Source: Candidatus Acidianus copahuensis (lineage in GTDB: Archaea > Thermoproteota > Thermoprotei_A > Sulfolobales > Sulfolobaceae). From it: a stretch of DNA of 64,000 bases. Within the stretch, counting starts at the first letter, position 1. Each line of letters starts with the position of its first letter. The DNA is taken from positions 5,236-69,235 of the forward strand of contig NZ_JFZT01000045.1 in NCBI RefSeq assembly GCF_000632495.1, read 5' to 3'. Under the pieces are notes generated by a model that was not told where the DNA came from, made no database searches, and was given only the letters and a program-made list of their open reading frames with translations. Shown here piece by piece: positions 1 to 10,510 of this stretch. The translations under genes were made by a program, and so were the position numbers.

Positions 1-908
<908 letters not shown>

Positions 909-925
909 TTATAATTTCAACATGT

Positions 926-1564
926 CTATTTGGGGATAATTCCCTTCCTTTTCATTTCTCTTACTACTAGCTCTCCAATTCTGGTTAGACCATAATACTT
1001 GTGATGTGTCCTTGTTTCCTTTTTAGGTTTTGACTTCCTTTCTCCAAACTTAATAATTTTTGAACCTGCTTCTTCAAGCAACCCCATTTTCTCTAGTTCT
1101 TCGAGTTTAGGAGTTACTTCCTCAAGCTTTTTATGGGTTAGCTTAGAGTATGTTAAGGCGTGATCAGCATTTAGTTCTTCAGCAAGTCGTAATATATCCC
1201 TAGATAGTTCATCGTTTTTAACAAGTTCTATATATGCATCTATCATGTCTTGTTGAGTTAGATTCCTTAAGAGATGATCTCCATCTCTAGTTAGCCTATA
1301 ATAAGTATGATGTTTGTGCACTTCAGAACTGAGCTTAAACTTTGCTTCTGTATTCTTTAAGGTAGCGCCATGAACCCTCTCTATGAGACCAATCTTTTCT
1401 AATTGCTCTAAAATGTCAATAACTTCCTGAATTGGGATTTTAGTATTAAGCATTATCGACTTTCCATAATCAACGTTAGCTTTCTTTAGATGTAATAAGA
1501 CTTTAAGAAAACGACCATCCCTTAACACTTCTCGTAATTTCGGCTTTAAGGCCTCTTCCATCAT
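926..1564 (-). CDS. tandem winged-helix protein (DUF2250-like)
   Basis: Probable DNA-binding protein of 212 residues built from two copies of a winged-helix unit. Each half carries a helix-turn-helix-like stretch and ends in a near-identical wing: HHTYYRLTRDGDHLLR near residue 90 and HHKYYGLTRIGELVVR near residue 190. The pattern resembles the archaeal DUF2250 family, but I am not certain of that assignment. There is no ligand domain or membrane segment. Its ATG overlaps the stop of the upstream hydrolase gene (ATGA), so the two are probably co-transcribed. Target and function are unknown. Confidence 0.78.
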   Translation of the reverse strand: MMEEALKPKLREVLRDGRFLKVLLHLKKANVDYGKSIMLNTKIPIQEVIDILEQLEKIGLIERVHGATLKNTEAKFKLSSEVHKHHTYYRLTRDGDHLLRNLTQQDMIDAYIELVKNDELSRDILRLAEELNADHALTYSKLTHKKLEEVTPKLEELEKMGLLEEAGSKIIKFGERKSKPKKETRTHHKYYGLTRIGELVVREMKRKGIIPK

Positions 1565-2166
1565 AGTCCCTTCAAGTATTCCCTTATTTGTGTGTTAAAA
1601 CCTGCTGGATCATCCAAATAACATGCATGTTGATTCCCTACATTAACAAATTTTGCAGTTTTTACATATTTCAATATAAGTTCTGCATTAGATTTTGAGG
1701 ATACGGAATCCTTTCTTCCCCATATTAGAAGGATTGGAATACCGTCGAGACTTTTCAATTTTTCTTCGTAATTGGAAACACCCACTGCACCAACGAGGAT
1801 AAGTCCACCAATCTTTCCTGGATTATCTACAGAATACTCTAAAACAGCTTCCCCTCCCATAGATGCGCCTAGGAGAACTGGTTTTTCTAGTTTCATTTCA
1901 TCCACAAAACTACCAATAAATTCAGAAAGCGAATTAAATTTCCCATTTGTTGACTTGCCGAATCCAGGAAAATCAATAGATATTGCTCGGAAACCTGCAT
2001 CTGCTATTGTGGAGATTGTTCCAACTTCTTCCCAAGTTCTAGCATTAAATCTTGCACCATGATGTAAAACTACTGCCTTACCACTTCCTTGTTCTAGGTA
2101 ATGTATCCTTGCCCCATTGATTTCAATAAACTTTTCTACAGCTTGCATATCAACATTTAAGTACAT
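1561..2166 (-). CDS. alpha/beta hydrolase
   Basis: Serine hydrolase of the alpha/beta fold, 201 residues, with no signal peptide. The oxyanion strand VVLHHGARF is followed by the nucleophile elbow GASMGGEA. The acidic residue lies in LLIWGRKDS and the catalytic histidine in VGNQHACYLDDP near the C-terminus, so the triad is complete. The length is short for the family because the lid is minimal. A second methionine at codon 7 is an equally possible start. The gene is translationally coupled (ATGA) to the downstream tandem winged-helix gene. Substrate is unknown. Confidence 0.82.
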   Translation of the reverse strand: MYLNVDMQAVEKFIEINGARIHYLEQGSGKAVVLHHGARFNARTWEEVGTISTIADAGFRAISIDFPGFGKSTNGKFNSLSEFIGSFVDEMKLEKPVLLGASMGGEAVLEYSVDNPGKIGGLILVGAVGVSNYEEKLKSLDGIPILLIWGRKDSVSSKSNAELILKYVKTAKFVNVGNQHACYLDDPAGFNTQIREYLKGL

Positions 2167-2248
2167 GAAAGATAAAAAGTTTTAGAACAATTATAAGATA
2201 AAAAAGACATTAGACTACAAATTGATAAATTAACTATATATATATTCA

Positions 2249-2259
2249 CTTTAAAAAAG
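2249..2259 (+). promoter_or_regulatory. TATA box of the sqr operon
   Basis: CTTTAAAAAAG is a good archaeal TATA element about 45 bases before the sqr ATG. It would place transcription near 2280 with a leader of about 20 bases. It is the best match in the 132-base gap. Confidence 0.5.
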
Positions 2260-2298
2260 ATTTATTAACTATAATGCGTAAGGTTGACTAGATAAAAC

Positions 2299-3528
2299 AT
2301 GACTAAAGTCCTAGTATTAGGAGGAAGATTCGGAGGCTTGACTGCAGCATATACGTTAAAGAGATTAGTAGGAAGTAAAGCTGAAATTAAATTAATAAAT
2401 CAAAGTAGATTTACATATTTTAGGCCAGGTTTACCACATGTTGCAATAGGAGTAAGAAGTGCTGACGATCTTAAAATTGATCTTTCTCAGGCCCTTCCGG
2501 AGAAAGGGATCGAGTTCCAAGAAGGAAAAGTAGAAAAGATAGATGCCAAAGCTAATAAAGTAATATATAGCAAGCCAGACGGTTCAGCTAGTGAAGAAGA
2601 ATACGACTACGTTATGGTTGGTATAGGAGCTTATCTTGCTACTGATATGATGAAAGGTTGGGATCAATACGGATACAGTGTATGCGAAGCAGATTATGCG
2701 ACAAAGTTAAGAGAAAAACTAGAAAACTTCAAGGGAGGCACTATAGCAATAGGTTCCGGTCCTTTCTACCAGGGTAGTAACCCGAAGCCAAAAGTACCAG
2801 AGAATTTTGTACCTAAAGCGGATTCGGCATGTGAAGGACCTGTATTCGAAATGTCGTTGATGTTACACGGCTATTTCATGCATAAGAAAATGCTTGATAA
2901 AGTAAAGTTAACTGTATTTTCCCCTGGCGAGTACTTGTCAGATTTATCACCAATGTCCAGAAAAGCTGTAGCAAGTATTTATGACCAGTTAGGAGTTAAA
3001 TTGGTGCACAATTTCAGAATAAAGGAAATTAAAGAACACGAAATCGTAGATGAAAAAGGAAACAAGTTAGAATCAGATCTAACTATTGTCCTTCCACCTT
3101 ACGCTGGAAATCCCGCTCTAAAGAACTCGACACCTGATCTTATTGACGATGGAGGATTTATACCTACAGACCTTAATATGCTCTCTCTTAAGTACGACAA
3201 TGTTTATGCTGTAGGAGATTCTAACTCCATGACAATACCTAAACTTGGATACTTAGCAGTTAAAACTGGAAGAATAGCTGCACAACATTTGGCTAATAGA
3301 CTAGGAGTTCCAACAAAGATAGATACATATTATCCAACTATAGTCTGCGTAGCCGATAATCCGTATGAAGGTTTTGCTGTATCAGTACAAGACGATACGT
3401 GGTATGGAGGGAACATTAGTATAGCTCAACCGGCAGCAGCGAACCATTTGAAAAAGGAGCTCTTTACCAAATATTTCATGTGGACTAAGGGAGATATGGC
3501 TCTAGAGAAATTCCTAGCTAGCTGGTGA
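2299..3528 (+). CDS. sqr: sulfide:quinone oxidoreductase
   Basis: Membrane-associated flavoprotein that oxidises sulfide to polysulfide or sulfur and reduces quinone. The N-terminal dinucleotide fold is LVLGGRFGGLTAAYTL. A second FAD-binding strand is VYAVGDSN near residue 303. Cysteines fall at 129 (GYSVCE), 178 (DSACEG) and 350 (TIVCVADNP). These are the positions I recall for the redox and flavin-linked cysteines of the crystallised Acidianus ambivalens enzyme, and the length (409) also agrees. The C-terminal amphipathic helices (LFTKYFMWTKGDMALEKFL) are the expected membrane anchor. The stop overlaps the GTG of the DUF1641 gene, so the two form a coupled pair. Confidence 0.95.
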   Translation: MTKVLVLGGRFGGLTAAYTLKRLVGSKAEIKLINQSRFTYFRPGLPHVAIGVRSADDLKIDLSQALPEKGIEFQEGKVEKIDAKANKVIYSKPDGSASEEEYDYVMVGIGAYLATDMMKGWDQYGYSVCEADYATKLREKLENFKGGTIAIGSGPFYQGSNPKPKVPENFVPKADSACEGPVFEMSLMLHGYFMHKKMLDKVKLTVFSPGEYLSDLSPMSRKAVASIYDQLGVKLVHNFRIKEIKEHEIVDEKGNKLESDLTIVLPPYAGNPALKNSTPDLIDDGGFIPTDLNMLSLKYDNVYAVGDSNSMTIPKLGYLAVKTGRIAAQHLANRLGVPTKIDTYYPTIVCVADNPYEGFAVSVQDDTWYGGNISIAQPAAANHLKKELFTKYFMWTKGDMALEKFLASW

Positions 3529-4358
3529 AAATTTTGTCAGAATTAGAGCTGTCAGCGCTTGATAACATATTATCTCAGGATAAACTACTTACACTAAATC
3601 ATTTTTTAGAAATGTTAGAGAAACTAGACAAGCTTGGAATTATTGATGTAGTTAATGGAGTACTAGATGATGAGGAATTTATAGGAAAAATAATGTCAGC
3701 AGTTGTTAACGATAAGACTCTACAATTAATTACCGAATGGAACAAGATGAGCGGTCTTTTAGACTTAATGACTAAGGGAAACGTATCTGAGGATTTAAAC
3801 TACGTTATAAGACTCTTAGACAATTTAAGAGATTCTGGTATACTTGAGCCAATAATAGGAATGCTGAGTGATGAGGAATTTATAGGAAAAATAATGAACG
3901 CACTTATAAACGATAAAACTATGGAGCTAGCTACTAAGTGGGATGATGTTATTGGCTTAGTGAATATGCTATCAGATAAAGATACTACAGAAAGCCTAAA
4001 GTCGGTTCTTGACATGATTAAAACAATGAACAAAATAGGAATATTAGATCCAATAAAAGGAATGCTATCAGATGAAGAAACAATGGGAAAAATAATGGGA
4101 GGATTAGTTAATGACTTTACAATGTCAGTCTTAAGCAACTGGAATAATATAACTAAAGATCTGGGAAAACTTAACTTAGAGAATTTTAAATACTATGTTC
4201 ACTTAATTAATTCAATAGGAGAAGCAATAAGTACTGAAAAGGTAAAACCAGTAGGATTAGGTGGACTACTGTCAGCACTAAGAGATCCAGAAGTCCAAAA
4301 AGGTTTAGGGGTTGTTATAGATATACTTAAGAAAATAGGACAAAATTATAAGTCCTGA
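3525..4358 (+). CDS. DUF1641 protein, partner of SQR
   Basis: All-helical protein of 277 residues of the DUF1641 type, a family often encoded next to SQR-like flavoproteins. Its biochemical role is not established to my knowledge; a scaffold or accessory role is an inference from linkage. The sequence is dominated by three 67-residue repeats marked by DEEFIGKIM, DEEFIGKIM and DEETMGKIM at residues 49, 116 and 183. There are no cysteines or obvious cofactor motifs and no clear membrane segment. The GTG start overlaps the sqr stop; a TTG three codons later is an alternative. It converges with the next gene and overlaps it by 13 bases. Confidence 0.85.
   Translation: MKILSELELSALDNILSQDKLLTLNHFLEMLEKLDKLGIIDVVNGVLDDEEFIGKIMSAVVNDKTLQLITEWNKMSGLLDLMTKGNVSEDLNYVIRLLDNLRDSGILEPIIGMLSDEEFIGKIMNALINDKTMELATKWDDVIGLVNMLSDKDTTESLKSVLDMIKTMNKIGILDPIKGMLSDEETMGKIMGGLVNDFTMSVLSNWNNITKDLGKLNLENFKYYVHLINSIGEAISTEKVKPVGLGGLLSALRDPEVQKGLGVVIDILKKIGQNYKS
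3624..4226 (+). repeat. three tandem 201-bp coding repeats inside the DUF1641 gene
   Basis: Units lie at 3624-3824, 3825-4025 and 4026-4226, giving an exact 67-codon period. Units 1 and 2 share a 27-base identical run around the DEEFIGKIM codons, starting at 3669 and 3870. Unit 3 is more diverged. Each unit reads as a short loop, the GKIM helix, an ND-T helix and a linker helix ending in a leucine-rich turn. Confidence 0.8.
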
Positions 4359-5146
4359 GATAATAAATACTCTATTATTTTATCGTTTTTAGATGTTAAA
4401 ATATCCAAATCGTAGGATTTTTCTATTTTTATATATTCCATTATGCTTGACGACCGTGTAATCCATGGAGGTAAGGAAATAACAGAGAGGACTTTCCTTA
4501 GTTCATCACCCTTAATTAGAAGAGCTTTGCCAGGCGTGATTAAGAACATTAGGTCCACAAAGGTTGAAGCAAGAGTAGGGGCTATAGCATCGTTATACGA
4601 TTCTACTATTACATTGTCATTCTCTTCCATAACATTTTTAACACATTCTTCCACAAGAGATGGTGAGTTATTTATGACTTCTGCAAGTTCATTAGTAGTA
4701 ACAATTTTTGGTTTAAAAACAGCAAAAAGCTTGGAAAGTGTTTCCCGTAAACTCTTGGGAATTCTATGTAGATCACTTCCAAAATAAATTTCATTACCAC
4801 ACGAGATTCTGACTAAGACTGGATACCCCCTCTCCATAATTTGCTGGTAATAAGTTATACTACTTGCACTCTCAATATCAATAGGAGATAGAAGGGCAGC
4901 GAAAGGATTTATCTTCCTTATATCTTTCTTTACCTCATCATAATACTTTAACGCATCATTTCCAGCCAAGGCACCAATCTCATAGCTTCTAGCAAGAGTT
5001 GAAAAACTGTACCATGCATTATGCCCTGCAACTGGTTTTAGTGGGAAAAAACTTATACCGTTATTTTTCATTTCTCTTATTATAGATAAGGAAAAAGTTG
5101 TCTTTCCTGAATCAAATGGTAATATCCCACTTATTAATAGCTTCAT
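4346..5146 (-). CDS. P-loop ATPase with atypical Walker A
   Basis: Predicted SIMIBI-class nucleotide-binding protein, 266 residues. The N-terminus reads LISGILPFDSGKTTFSLSI. This is a P-loop in which the usual leading glycine of GxxxxGKT is replaced by leucine, somewhat like dethiobiotin synthetase. Further acidic segments (DAIAPTLAS and neighbours) may be switch elements. There is no transmembrane segment. Function is not recognised. The start lies 62 bases from the divergent psmB start, and the 3' end overlaps the DUF1641 gene. Confidence 0.7.
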   Translation of the reverse strand: MKLLISGILPFDSGKTTFSLSIIREMKNNGISFFPLKPVAGHNAWYSFSTLARSYEIGALAGNDALKYYDEVKKDIRKINPFAALLSPIDIESASSITYYQQIMERGYPVLVRISCGNEIYFGSDLHRIPKSLRETLSKLFAVFKPKIVTTNELAEVINNSPSLVEECVKNVMEENDNVIVESYNDAIAPTLASTFVDLMFLITPGKALLIKGDELRKVLSVISLPPWITRSSSIMEYIKIEKSYDLDILTSKNDKIIEYLLSQDL

Positions 5147-5207
5147 GCTGATCTTGTTCTACTTTAAAAAAGATAAGTTTCAAATACATAAGAGCAACAT
5201 TTATCAC

Positions 5208-5821
<614 letters not shown>

Positions 5822-5825
<4 letters not shown>

Positions 5826-6277
5826 AGTTGGAAATCAAATCACCGTCCTTTAAAAATGAGGATATTATTCCTCGCAAATACACATGTGATGGTGAAGACT
5901 ATTCGCCTTCCCTCTCCTGGAATAAGGTATCTAATGCCTCATCATATGCAATTATAGTAGAGGATCCAGATGCTCCAGGTGGAGTTTTCATTCATTGGAT
6001 AATCTATAATATAAAAGAAAATAGTCTTCCGGAGAATGTCCCAAAAAAGGAAAAAACAGATTTTGGAATACAGGGATTAAATGATTTCGATAATATTGGG
6101 TATAACGGGCCTTGCCCACCAAGAGGTCATGGATTTCATCGTTATTACTTTAATGTCTATGCTCTGTCTCAAGATATTCCCTCATCATCCAAAATAACCG
6201 CTAAAGAACTAAAGGAGAAAATGGCCAAAATTGTTATAGACAGTGGTAGTCTAATGGGAAAATATAAGAGAACGTAA
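5822..6277 (+). CDS. YbhB/YbcL-type PEBP family protein
   Basis: Phosphatidylethanolamine-binding-protein fold, the Raf kinase inhibitor-like family of prokaryotes. The two ligand-pocket motifs are clear: DPDAPGGVFIHWIIYNI near residue 50 and NGPCPPRGHGFHRYYF near residue 97. At 151 residues it has the usual single-domain size. It is cytoplasmic, with no signal peptide. The GTG start overlaps the psmB stop by four bases, so the two are co-transcribed. The physiological ligand in archaea is not known. Confidence 0.9.
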
Positions 6278-6309
6278 ATTCTTTTAGTCAAGTTTTATAA
6301 ATGTGAAGT

Positions 6310-7287
6310 ATGTCTGAGGAAGTTCTTTGGGCAGAAAAATATAGACCTAGATCTTTGGATGAAATTGTAAATCAGAAAGATATTGTTGAAAGATTAAAGA
6401 GATTTGTAAAGGAAAAAAACATGCCTCACTTACTTTTTGCAGGTCCACCAGGCACAGGAAAGACTACAGCTGCCTTAGCCTTAGTTCACGATCTATATGG
6501 TGATGAGTTCAGACAATATTTCCTAGAACTTAATGCTAGTGATGAACGAGGAATAGATGTTATAAGAAACAAGGTAAAAGACTTCGCGAGAACTCTAGTT
6601 AAGTCATCTGTTCCATTTAAGGTAATTCTGTTGGATGAAGCTGATAATATGACAACAGATGCTCAACAAGCCCTTAGAAGGACAATGGAACTTTATACTG
6701 AATCAACTAGATTTATTTTGGCTTGCAATTATCTCAGTAAAATAATAGACCCAATACAGTCTAGGACTGCCCTCTTCCGATACTATCCGCTTAAGAAGGA
6801 AGATGTAGTTTCAAGGCTTGAGTATATTTGCAAACAAGAGAAAGCAGAATGTGAAGAAAAAGGAATAGAGACCATATATGATGTGACATCAGGGGATATG
6901 AGGAAAGCAATCAACGTATTGCAAGCAGCATCCTCGTATGGAAAAGTGGACTCTGAAACTGTTTTCAAGGTTTTAGGTCTTGCCCAACCTAGGGAAGTTA
7001 GAGAAATGGTGAGATTAGCTCTAGCAGGAAAGTTTGTAGATTCTAGGGAAAAATTAAGATCTTTACTTGTTACTTATGGATTATCTGGAGAAGATGTAGT
7101 TAAGCAAATTCATAGAGAGATGTTGTCTAACGAACTTCAAATTCCAGAAGAACTTAGAGTTCTTATCATGGATTATCTAGGCGAAACTGAATATAGAATA
7201 ATAGAAGGAGCGGATGACGAAATTCAAGTTTCTGCTTTATTAGCGAGGATGGCAGTGTTCGGAAATAAGTATATAGGGGTAAAATAA
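6310..7287 (+). CDS. rfcS: replication factor C small subunit
   Basis: AAA+ clamp-loader small subunit that, with RfcL, loads PCNA onto primed DNA. The N-terminal EKYRPRSLDEIVNQ motif, Walker A GPPGTGKTT, Walker B VILLDEADNM and sensor-1 region ILACNYLSKI are followed by the SRC box in the form IQSRTALF. A C-terminal collar domain fills residues 230-325. It abuts rfcL directly: rfcS ends at 7287 and rfcL starts at 7288. A TTTTATAA run at 6293 is too close to the ATG to be its TATA. Confidence 0.97.
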   Translation: MSEEVLWAEKYRPRSLDEIVNQKDIVERLKRFVKEKNMPHLLFAGPPGTGKTTAALALVHDLYGDEFRQYFLELNASDERGIDVIRNKVKDFARTLVKSSVPFKVILLDEADNMTTDAQQALRRTMELYTESTRFILACNYLSKIIDPIQSRTALFRYYPLKKEDVVSRLEYICKQEKAECEEKGIETIYDVTSGDMRKAINVLQAASSYGKVDSETVFKVLGLAQPREVREMVRLALAGKFVDSREKLRSLLVTYGLSGEDVVKQIHREMLSNELQIPEELRVLIMDYLGETEYRIIEGADDEIQVSALLARMAVFGNKYIGVK

Positions 7288-8604
7288 TTGTCAAAATTAC
7301 CCTGGATCATAAAGTATAGGCCTAAATCTCTAAAGGAAATAGAGAATCAAGAAGATGTAAAGGATCAGATAAAACAATGGTTAGACTCTTGGCTAAAAGG
7401 AAAAGGAAATAGAAGAGCTATTCTACTTTACGGTCCTCCAGGAAGTGGTAAAACAACCATTGCAGAGGCAATTGCTCATGATTACGGCTTAGAATTAGTC
7501 GAAATGAACGCCAGCGACAAGAGAAACATTGAGTCAATGAAGAATATAGCCCAAAAGGCAGCAATAACTAGTAGCCTTTTTGGAACAAATGGAAAGCTCA
7601 TATTTCTTGATGAAGTTGATGGAATAAATTCTAGAGAAGATACTGGAGCAATTCCTGCAATAGCTGAACTCGTTCAGATCTCAAAGTTTCCTATAATTAT
7701 GGCTGCAAACGACCCTTGGGATCCATCCTTAAGAGAACTTAGGAATTTAGCCCTAATGGTTGAGGTAAAAAAACTTGGAAAATATGCTATGAAAAGAATA
7801 TTACAGAATATATGCAAATTAGAAAAGATCCAATGTGAAGACGAAGGACTAAGCACAATAGCTGATTTAAGCGAAGGTGACGCTAGATACGCAATAAACC
7901 TTTTAGAGGCTACTGCTGAAGGCTTTAGAAAGGTCACAGCAGAAAACGTTAAGGAATTCGCTAGAAAAAAGGAAAGAGAGTATGATTCCTTTGAAACAGT
8001 AAGAAATACTTTCTGGGCACGATTCAGTTGGCAAGCTAGGAATACTGTTACTAATTCACAGACTGATTATGAGTTATTAATCAAGTGGTTTGATGAAAAT
8101 ATACCTATTCAATATGAGGATCTTAATGATGTATTTAGAGCATATGATGCCCTGTCTAGAGCAACGCTTTTTCTTTCTAGAGCTAAGAGATCAAGTTGGG
8201 ACATGTTGAACTATATGTTTGATATGATGGGACCTGGGGTTGCTATGGCAGAAGAAGGTAAATCTAAACCTAACTGGAAAGCCAAATGGAAAAAATATCA
8301 ATTTCCTCAAACAATACAACTTCTCTCAAAGTCCAAGTCCGTTAGAGATACCAGGGATAGGATATTAGGAAAATTAGCGGTAAGACTTCATGCATCACAA
8401 TCTAAAACTCTCAATGATGTCTATCCAGTTTTCCTACAATATTATAAAAAATATTCATCAAAAATAGATGAAGAACTCGAACTTTCTGAAGATGAAATAA
8501 ACTATTTATCTTCTCTAAAAGGAAGGCTACAAGAAAGCGAAGAAGGTAAAGCAGCAGAAAGTAAAAAGAAAGGTTATACTAAATATTCTAGGAAACGAGC
8601 TTAG
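7288..8604 (+). CDS. rfcL: replication factor C large subunit
   Basis: Large subunit of the clamp loader. It begins at a TTG directly after the rfcS stop and opens with the RFC box IIKYRPKSLKEIENQ. Walker A GPPGSGKTT and Walker B IFLDEVDGI are present, then a long helical C-terminal region to residue 438. The C-terminus is lysine-rich (AAESKKKGYTKYSRKRA). I see no classical Q-x-x-h-x-x-F-F PCNA box there, which many archaeal RfcL proteins have. The 3' end overlaps convergent moaC by 17 bases. Confidence 0.96.
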   Translation: MSKLPWIIKYRPKSLKEIENQEDVKDQIKQWLDSWLKGKGNRRAILLYGPPGSGKTTIAEAIAHDYGLELVEMNASDKRNIESMKNIAQKAAITSSLFGTNGKLIFLDEVDGINSREDTGAIPAIAELVQISKFPIIMAANDPWDPSLRELRNLALMVEVKKLGKYAMKRILQNICKLEKIQCEDEGLSTIADLSEGDARYAINLLEATAEGFRKVTAENVKEFARKKEREYDSFETVRNTFWARFSWQARNTVTNSQTDYELLIKWFDENIPIQYEDLNDVFRAYDALSRATLFLSRAKRSSWDMLNYMFDMMGPGVAMAEEGKSKPNWKAKWKKYQFPQTIQLLSKSKSVRDTRDRILGKLAVRLHASQSKTLNDVYPVFLQYYKKYSSKIDEELELSEDEINYLSSLKGRLQESEEGKAAESKKKGYTKYSRKRA

Positions 8605-9034
8605 TCTTTTTAATTACTTTTACTTCGCTTATCACTGTATCAGGATATTGCCCATTTTCGTCTTTTTCATACTTCTTTACCATATCCCAAATAGTAAGTA
8701 AAGCTGTTGACGTAGAAACTAGCGCTTCCATCTCTACTCCTGTTTTATAATAAGCCTTAACTTCAGTAACTACTCTAATTCCTTCATTCTCTATATTTAG
8801 GTTAACAGTAATATACTCTATTGGTATAGGATGGCACATAGGCAGAAGTTCAGGAGTCCTCTTTGCTGCCAATATCCCTGCAACTTTAGCAACAGATATA
8901 ACATCACCTTTCTCTACATCTCCTTTTCTTATTCTTTCAATGGTTGTATTCTTTAATTTTATAAAGCCCTCTGCAATTGCCGTTCTTAAACTATATGACT
9001 TTTCACTTATATCTATCATTCTAGCTTCGCTCAA
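8588..9034 (-). CDS. moaC: cyclic pyranopterin monophosphate synthase
   Basis: MoaC acts in molybdenum/tungsten cofactor synthesis, converting the MoaA product to cyclic pyranopterin monophosphate. Family motifs are intact: GDVISVAKVAGILAAKRTPE, then LLPMCHPIPIEY with the conserved Cys-His, and a C-terminal VEMEALVSTSTALLTIWDMVK. The length (148) is normal. The TTG start overlaps the stop of the upstream small winged-helix gene. Other Moa genes are not in the window. Confidence 0.95.
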   Translation of the reverse strand: MSEARMIDISEKSYSLRTAIAEGFIKLKNTTIERIRKGDVEKGDVISVAKVAGILAAKRTPELLPMCHPIPIEYITVNLNIENEGIRVVTEVKAYYKTGVEMEALVSTSTALLTIWDMVKKYEKDENGQYPDTVISEVKVIKKTKLVS

Positions 9035-9237
9035 AGCTCCTCTATTTCTTGTAGTAGGTTCATTAGAATAATAACCTTTTGATTGGAATAGTTTAGTTTC
9101 ACTATAGTACTCCTGCTCCCTTCTATTAGATCTATATATCCAGATTTGGAAAGAAAGTCTAACTCCCTCTTAACTATCCAAGGCTTAACTCCAGACAATT
9201 TAGATAATTTTGTTACTGTAAGATCTCCATATTTCAT
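9031..9237 (-). CDS. small winged-helix protein upstream of moaC
   Basis: A 68-residue single winged-helix protein. The helix-turn-helix runs DLTVTKLSKLSGVKPWIVKR, followed by DFLSKSGYIDLIEGSRST as the recognition tail and wing. There is no effector domain. The ATG at 9237 is preferred over the TTG one codon earlier. It overlaps moaC (TTGA), so a local regulatory role is possible, but this is only inferred from position. Confidence 0.75.
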   Translation of the reverse strand: MKYGDLTVTKLSKLSGVKPWIVKRELDFLSKSGYIDLIEGSRSTIVKLNYSNQKVIILMNLLQEIEEL

Positions 9238-9274
9238 CAACGCAAAAATTAATTTAAGTCTAATTATACTTTCT

Positions 9275-10510
9275 TTATTTAATATTCAGCGTCCCCTCTA
9301 TTAACTTATCTACGTAATTTTCTAGGTCTTGACTTATGGGAAAAGTCAAGGAAATAAGAGTAGTCTTTCCTCTTATTCCTTTACCGCTCTGTTGAGTGCT
9401 TATGATACCCATAAGCTTTAGCCTCCTTACGTACTCATAGACTTGAGTATGCCTTCTAGGTTCTTCACCTATCAACTTACAAACATTCGTATATTCTTCT
9501 TCTGCTTCTCCCATAGTGAAATATTCTTTTCTTTCCCTCTTTACAAGATTTATTAAAGATTTAAGAAGAAGTATTGGATGCAGATCTAGGATTTTCATTT
9601 CGTCTATGATGCTACTACTCTCTTGATTCACTCTAGAGTTGGCTTCTTTTGCATGAACTAAAGAAACTATAGGGGATCTATCTCTATCGGCTAACCTTCC
9701 GGCTAACTCTAACGTCTCTATGGATACTCTTGCATTACCACTGCCTCCCTTGTCAAACCCATTTACTTCAGAAATGAATTTTAATGCATCGTCAGAGACA
9801 GATCCATCATAAAACGCTAAGTTAACTCTATTCAATAAAATGTCATATAATTCATTAGACTTGTAAGGTTGAAATTCTATAATATTTCTGAGTATATGAT
9901 CTCTAATTGCCTTATCCAAAGAAAGAATAGTTGATATGTCCCTTACTATAAAAATATAGCTTATCCTTTTTATAGACGTTGCAAGTTCATCGTAGAGTCT
10001 TACTAGGAAGTATATATCTTCTTGCGATGACGTATTGACAAAGTAATCGAACTCATCTAAAGTTACTATTAGATGCATATTTCTTCTGTCTAAGTAATCG
10101 TGAATAGTAGAGAACACTTCCTGAGACGAAAGACCTCTAGAAGGAACACTAAGCTTTAGCTGATTTCCTAGCTCTATAGTAAGAAGATAAAGAGTACGTT
10201 GCCTATGACAGTTTATATGAACATACTCTACTTTCAGACCTCTTTTTGATCTAGCTAGCTCAGCAAATTTAGAACCAAAAAGCCTTGTAGTAACAGTTTT
10301 ACCTGTACCCGTCCTCCCAACTACTACTGCTCTTATTGAGGACCTGCCAGGATCTATTATCACATCTCTAAAGGTTACTGTAAGTTCGCTTATCTTTTCA
10401 TCTCTATGTGGAAGAACGTCAGGTACATAATCCGGATTAAGCTTATAGATTTCCTTAAAGACTGTTGGTCCTTCTATATTATTACTTATTATTTCCGCAG
10501 GAGTTGGCAT
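9275..10510 (-). CDS. orc1-2: Orc1/Cdc6 family protein, probably Orc1-2
   Basis: AAA+ initiator-family protein, 411 residues, with Walker A VVGRTGTGKTVTT, Walker B LIVTLDEFDYF and a C-terminal winged helix (residues 330-405). The position beside RFC, GINS23 and MCM matches my memory of Cdc6-2 in Saccharolobus solfataricus rather than the origin-linked Orc1-1 or Orc1-3. In S. islandicus Orc1-2 is reported as the DNA-damage-response regulator. A TATA box (10546-10553) overlaps the stop of the upstream THUMP gene, so orc1-2 can be transcribed on its own with a leader of about 10 bases. I see no repeated origin-recognition-box cluster next to it. Confidence 0.93.
   Translation of the reverse strand: MPTPAEIISNNIEGPTVFKEIYKLNPDYVPDVLPHRDEKISELTVTFRDVIIDPGRSSIRAVVVGRTGTGKTVTTRLFGSKFAELARSKRGLKVEYVHINCHRQRTLYLLTIELGNQLKLSVPSRGLSSQEVFSTIHDYLDRRNMHLIVTLDEFDYFVNTSSQEDIYFLVRLYDELATSIKRISYIFIVRDISTILSLDKAIRDHILRNIIEFQPYKSNELYDILLNRVNLAFYDGSVSDDALKFISEVNGFDKGGSGNARVSIETLELAGRLADRDRSPIVSLVHAKEANSRVNQESSSIIDEMKILDLHPILLLKSLINLVKRERKEYFTMGEAEEEYTNVCKLIGEEPRRHTQVYEYVRRLKLMGIISTQQSGKGIRGKTTLISLTFPISQDLENYVDKLIEGTLNIK

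Noticed and set aside
926..1564. Tandem winged-helix protein as the replication initiator WhiP
   Set aside because: Too short for WhiP as I know it, and no origin-like repeats lie beside it; a DUF2250-like call fits better.
1772..2062. Plus-strand frame inside the alpha/beta hydrolase gene
   Set aside because: Antisense shadow of a gene with a complete catalytic triad; composition is serine/proline-biased as shadows are.
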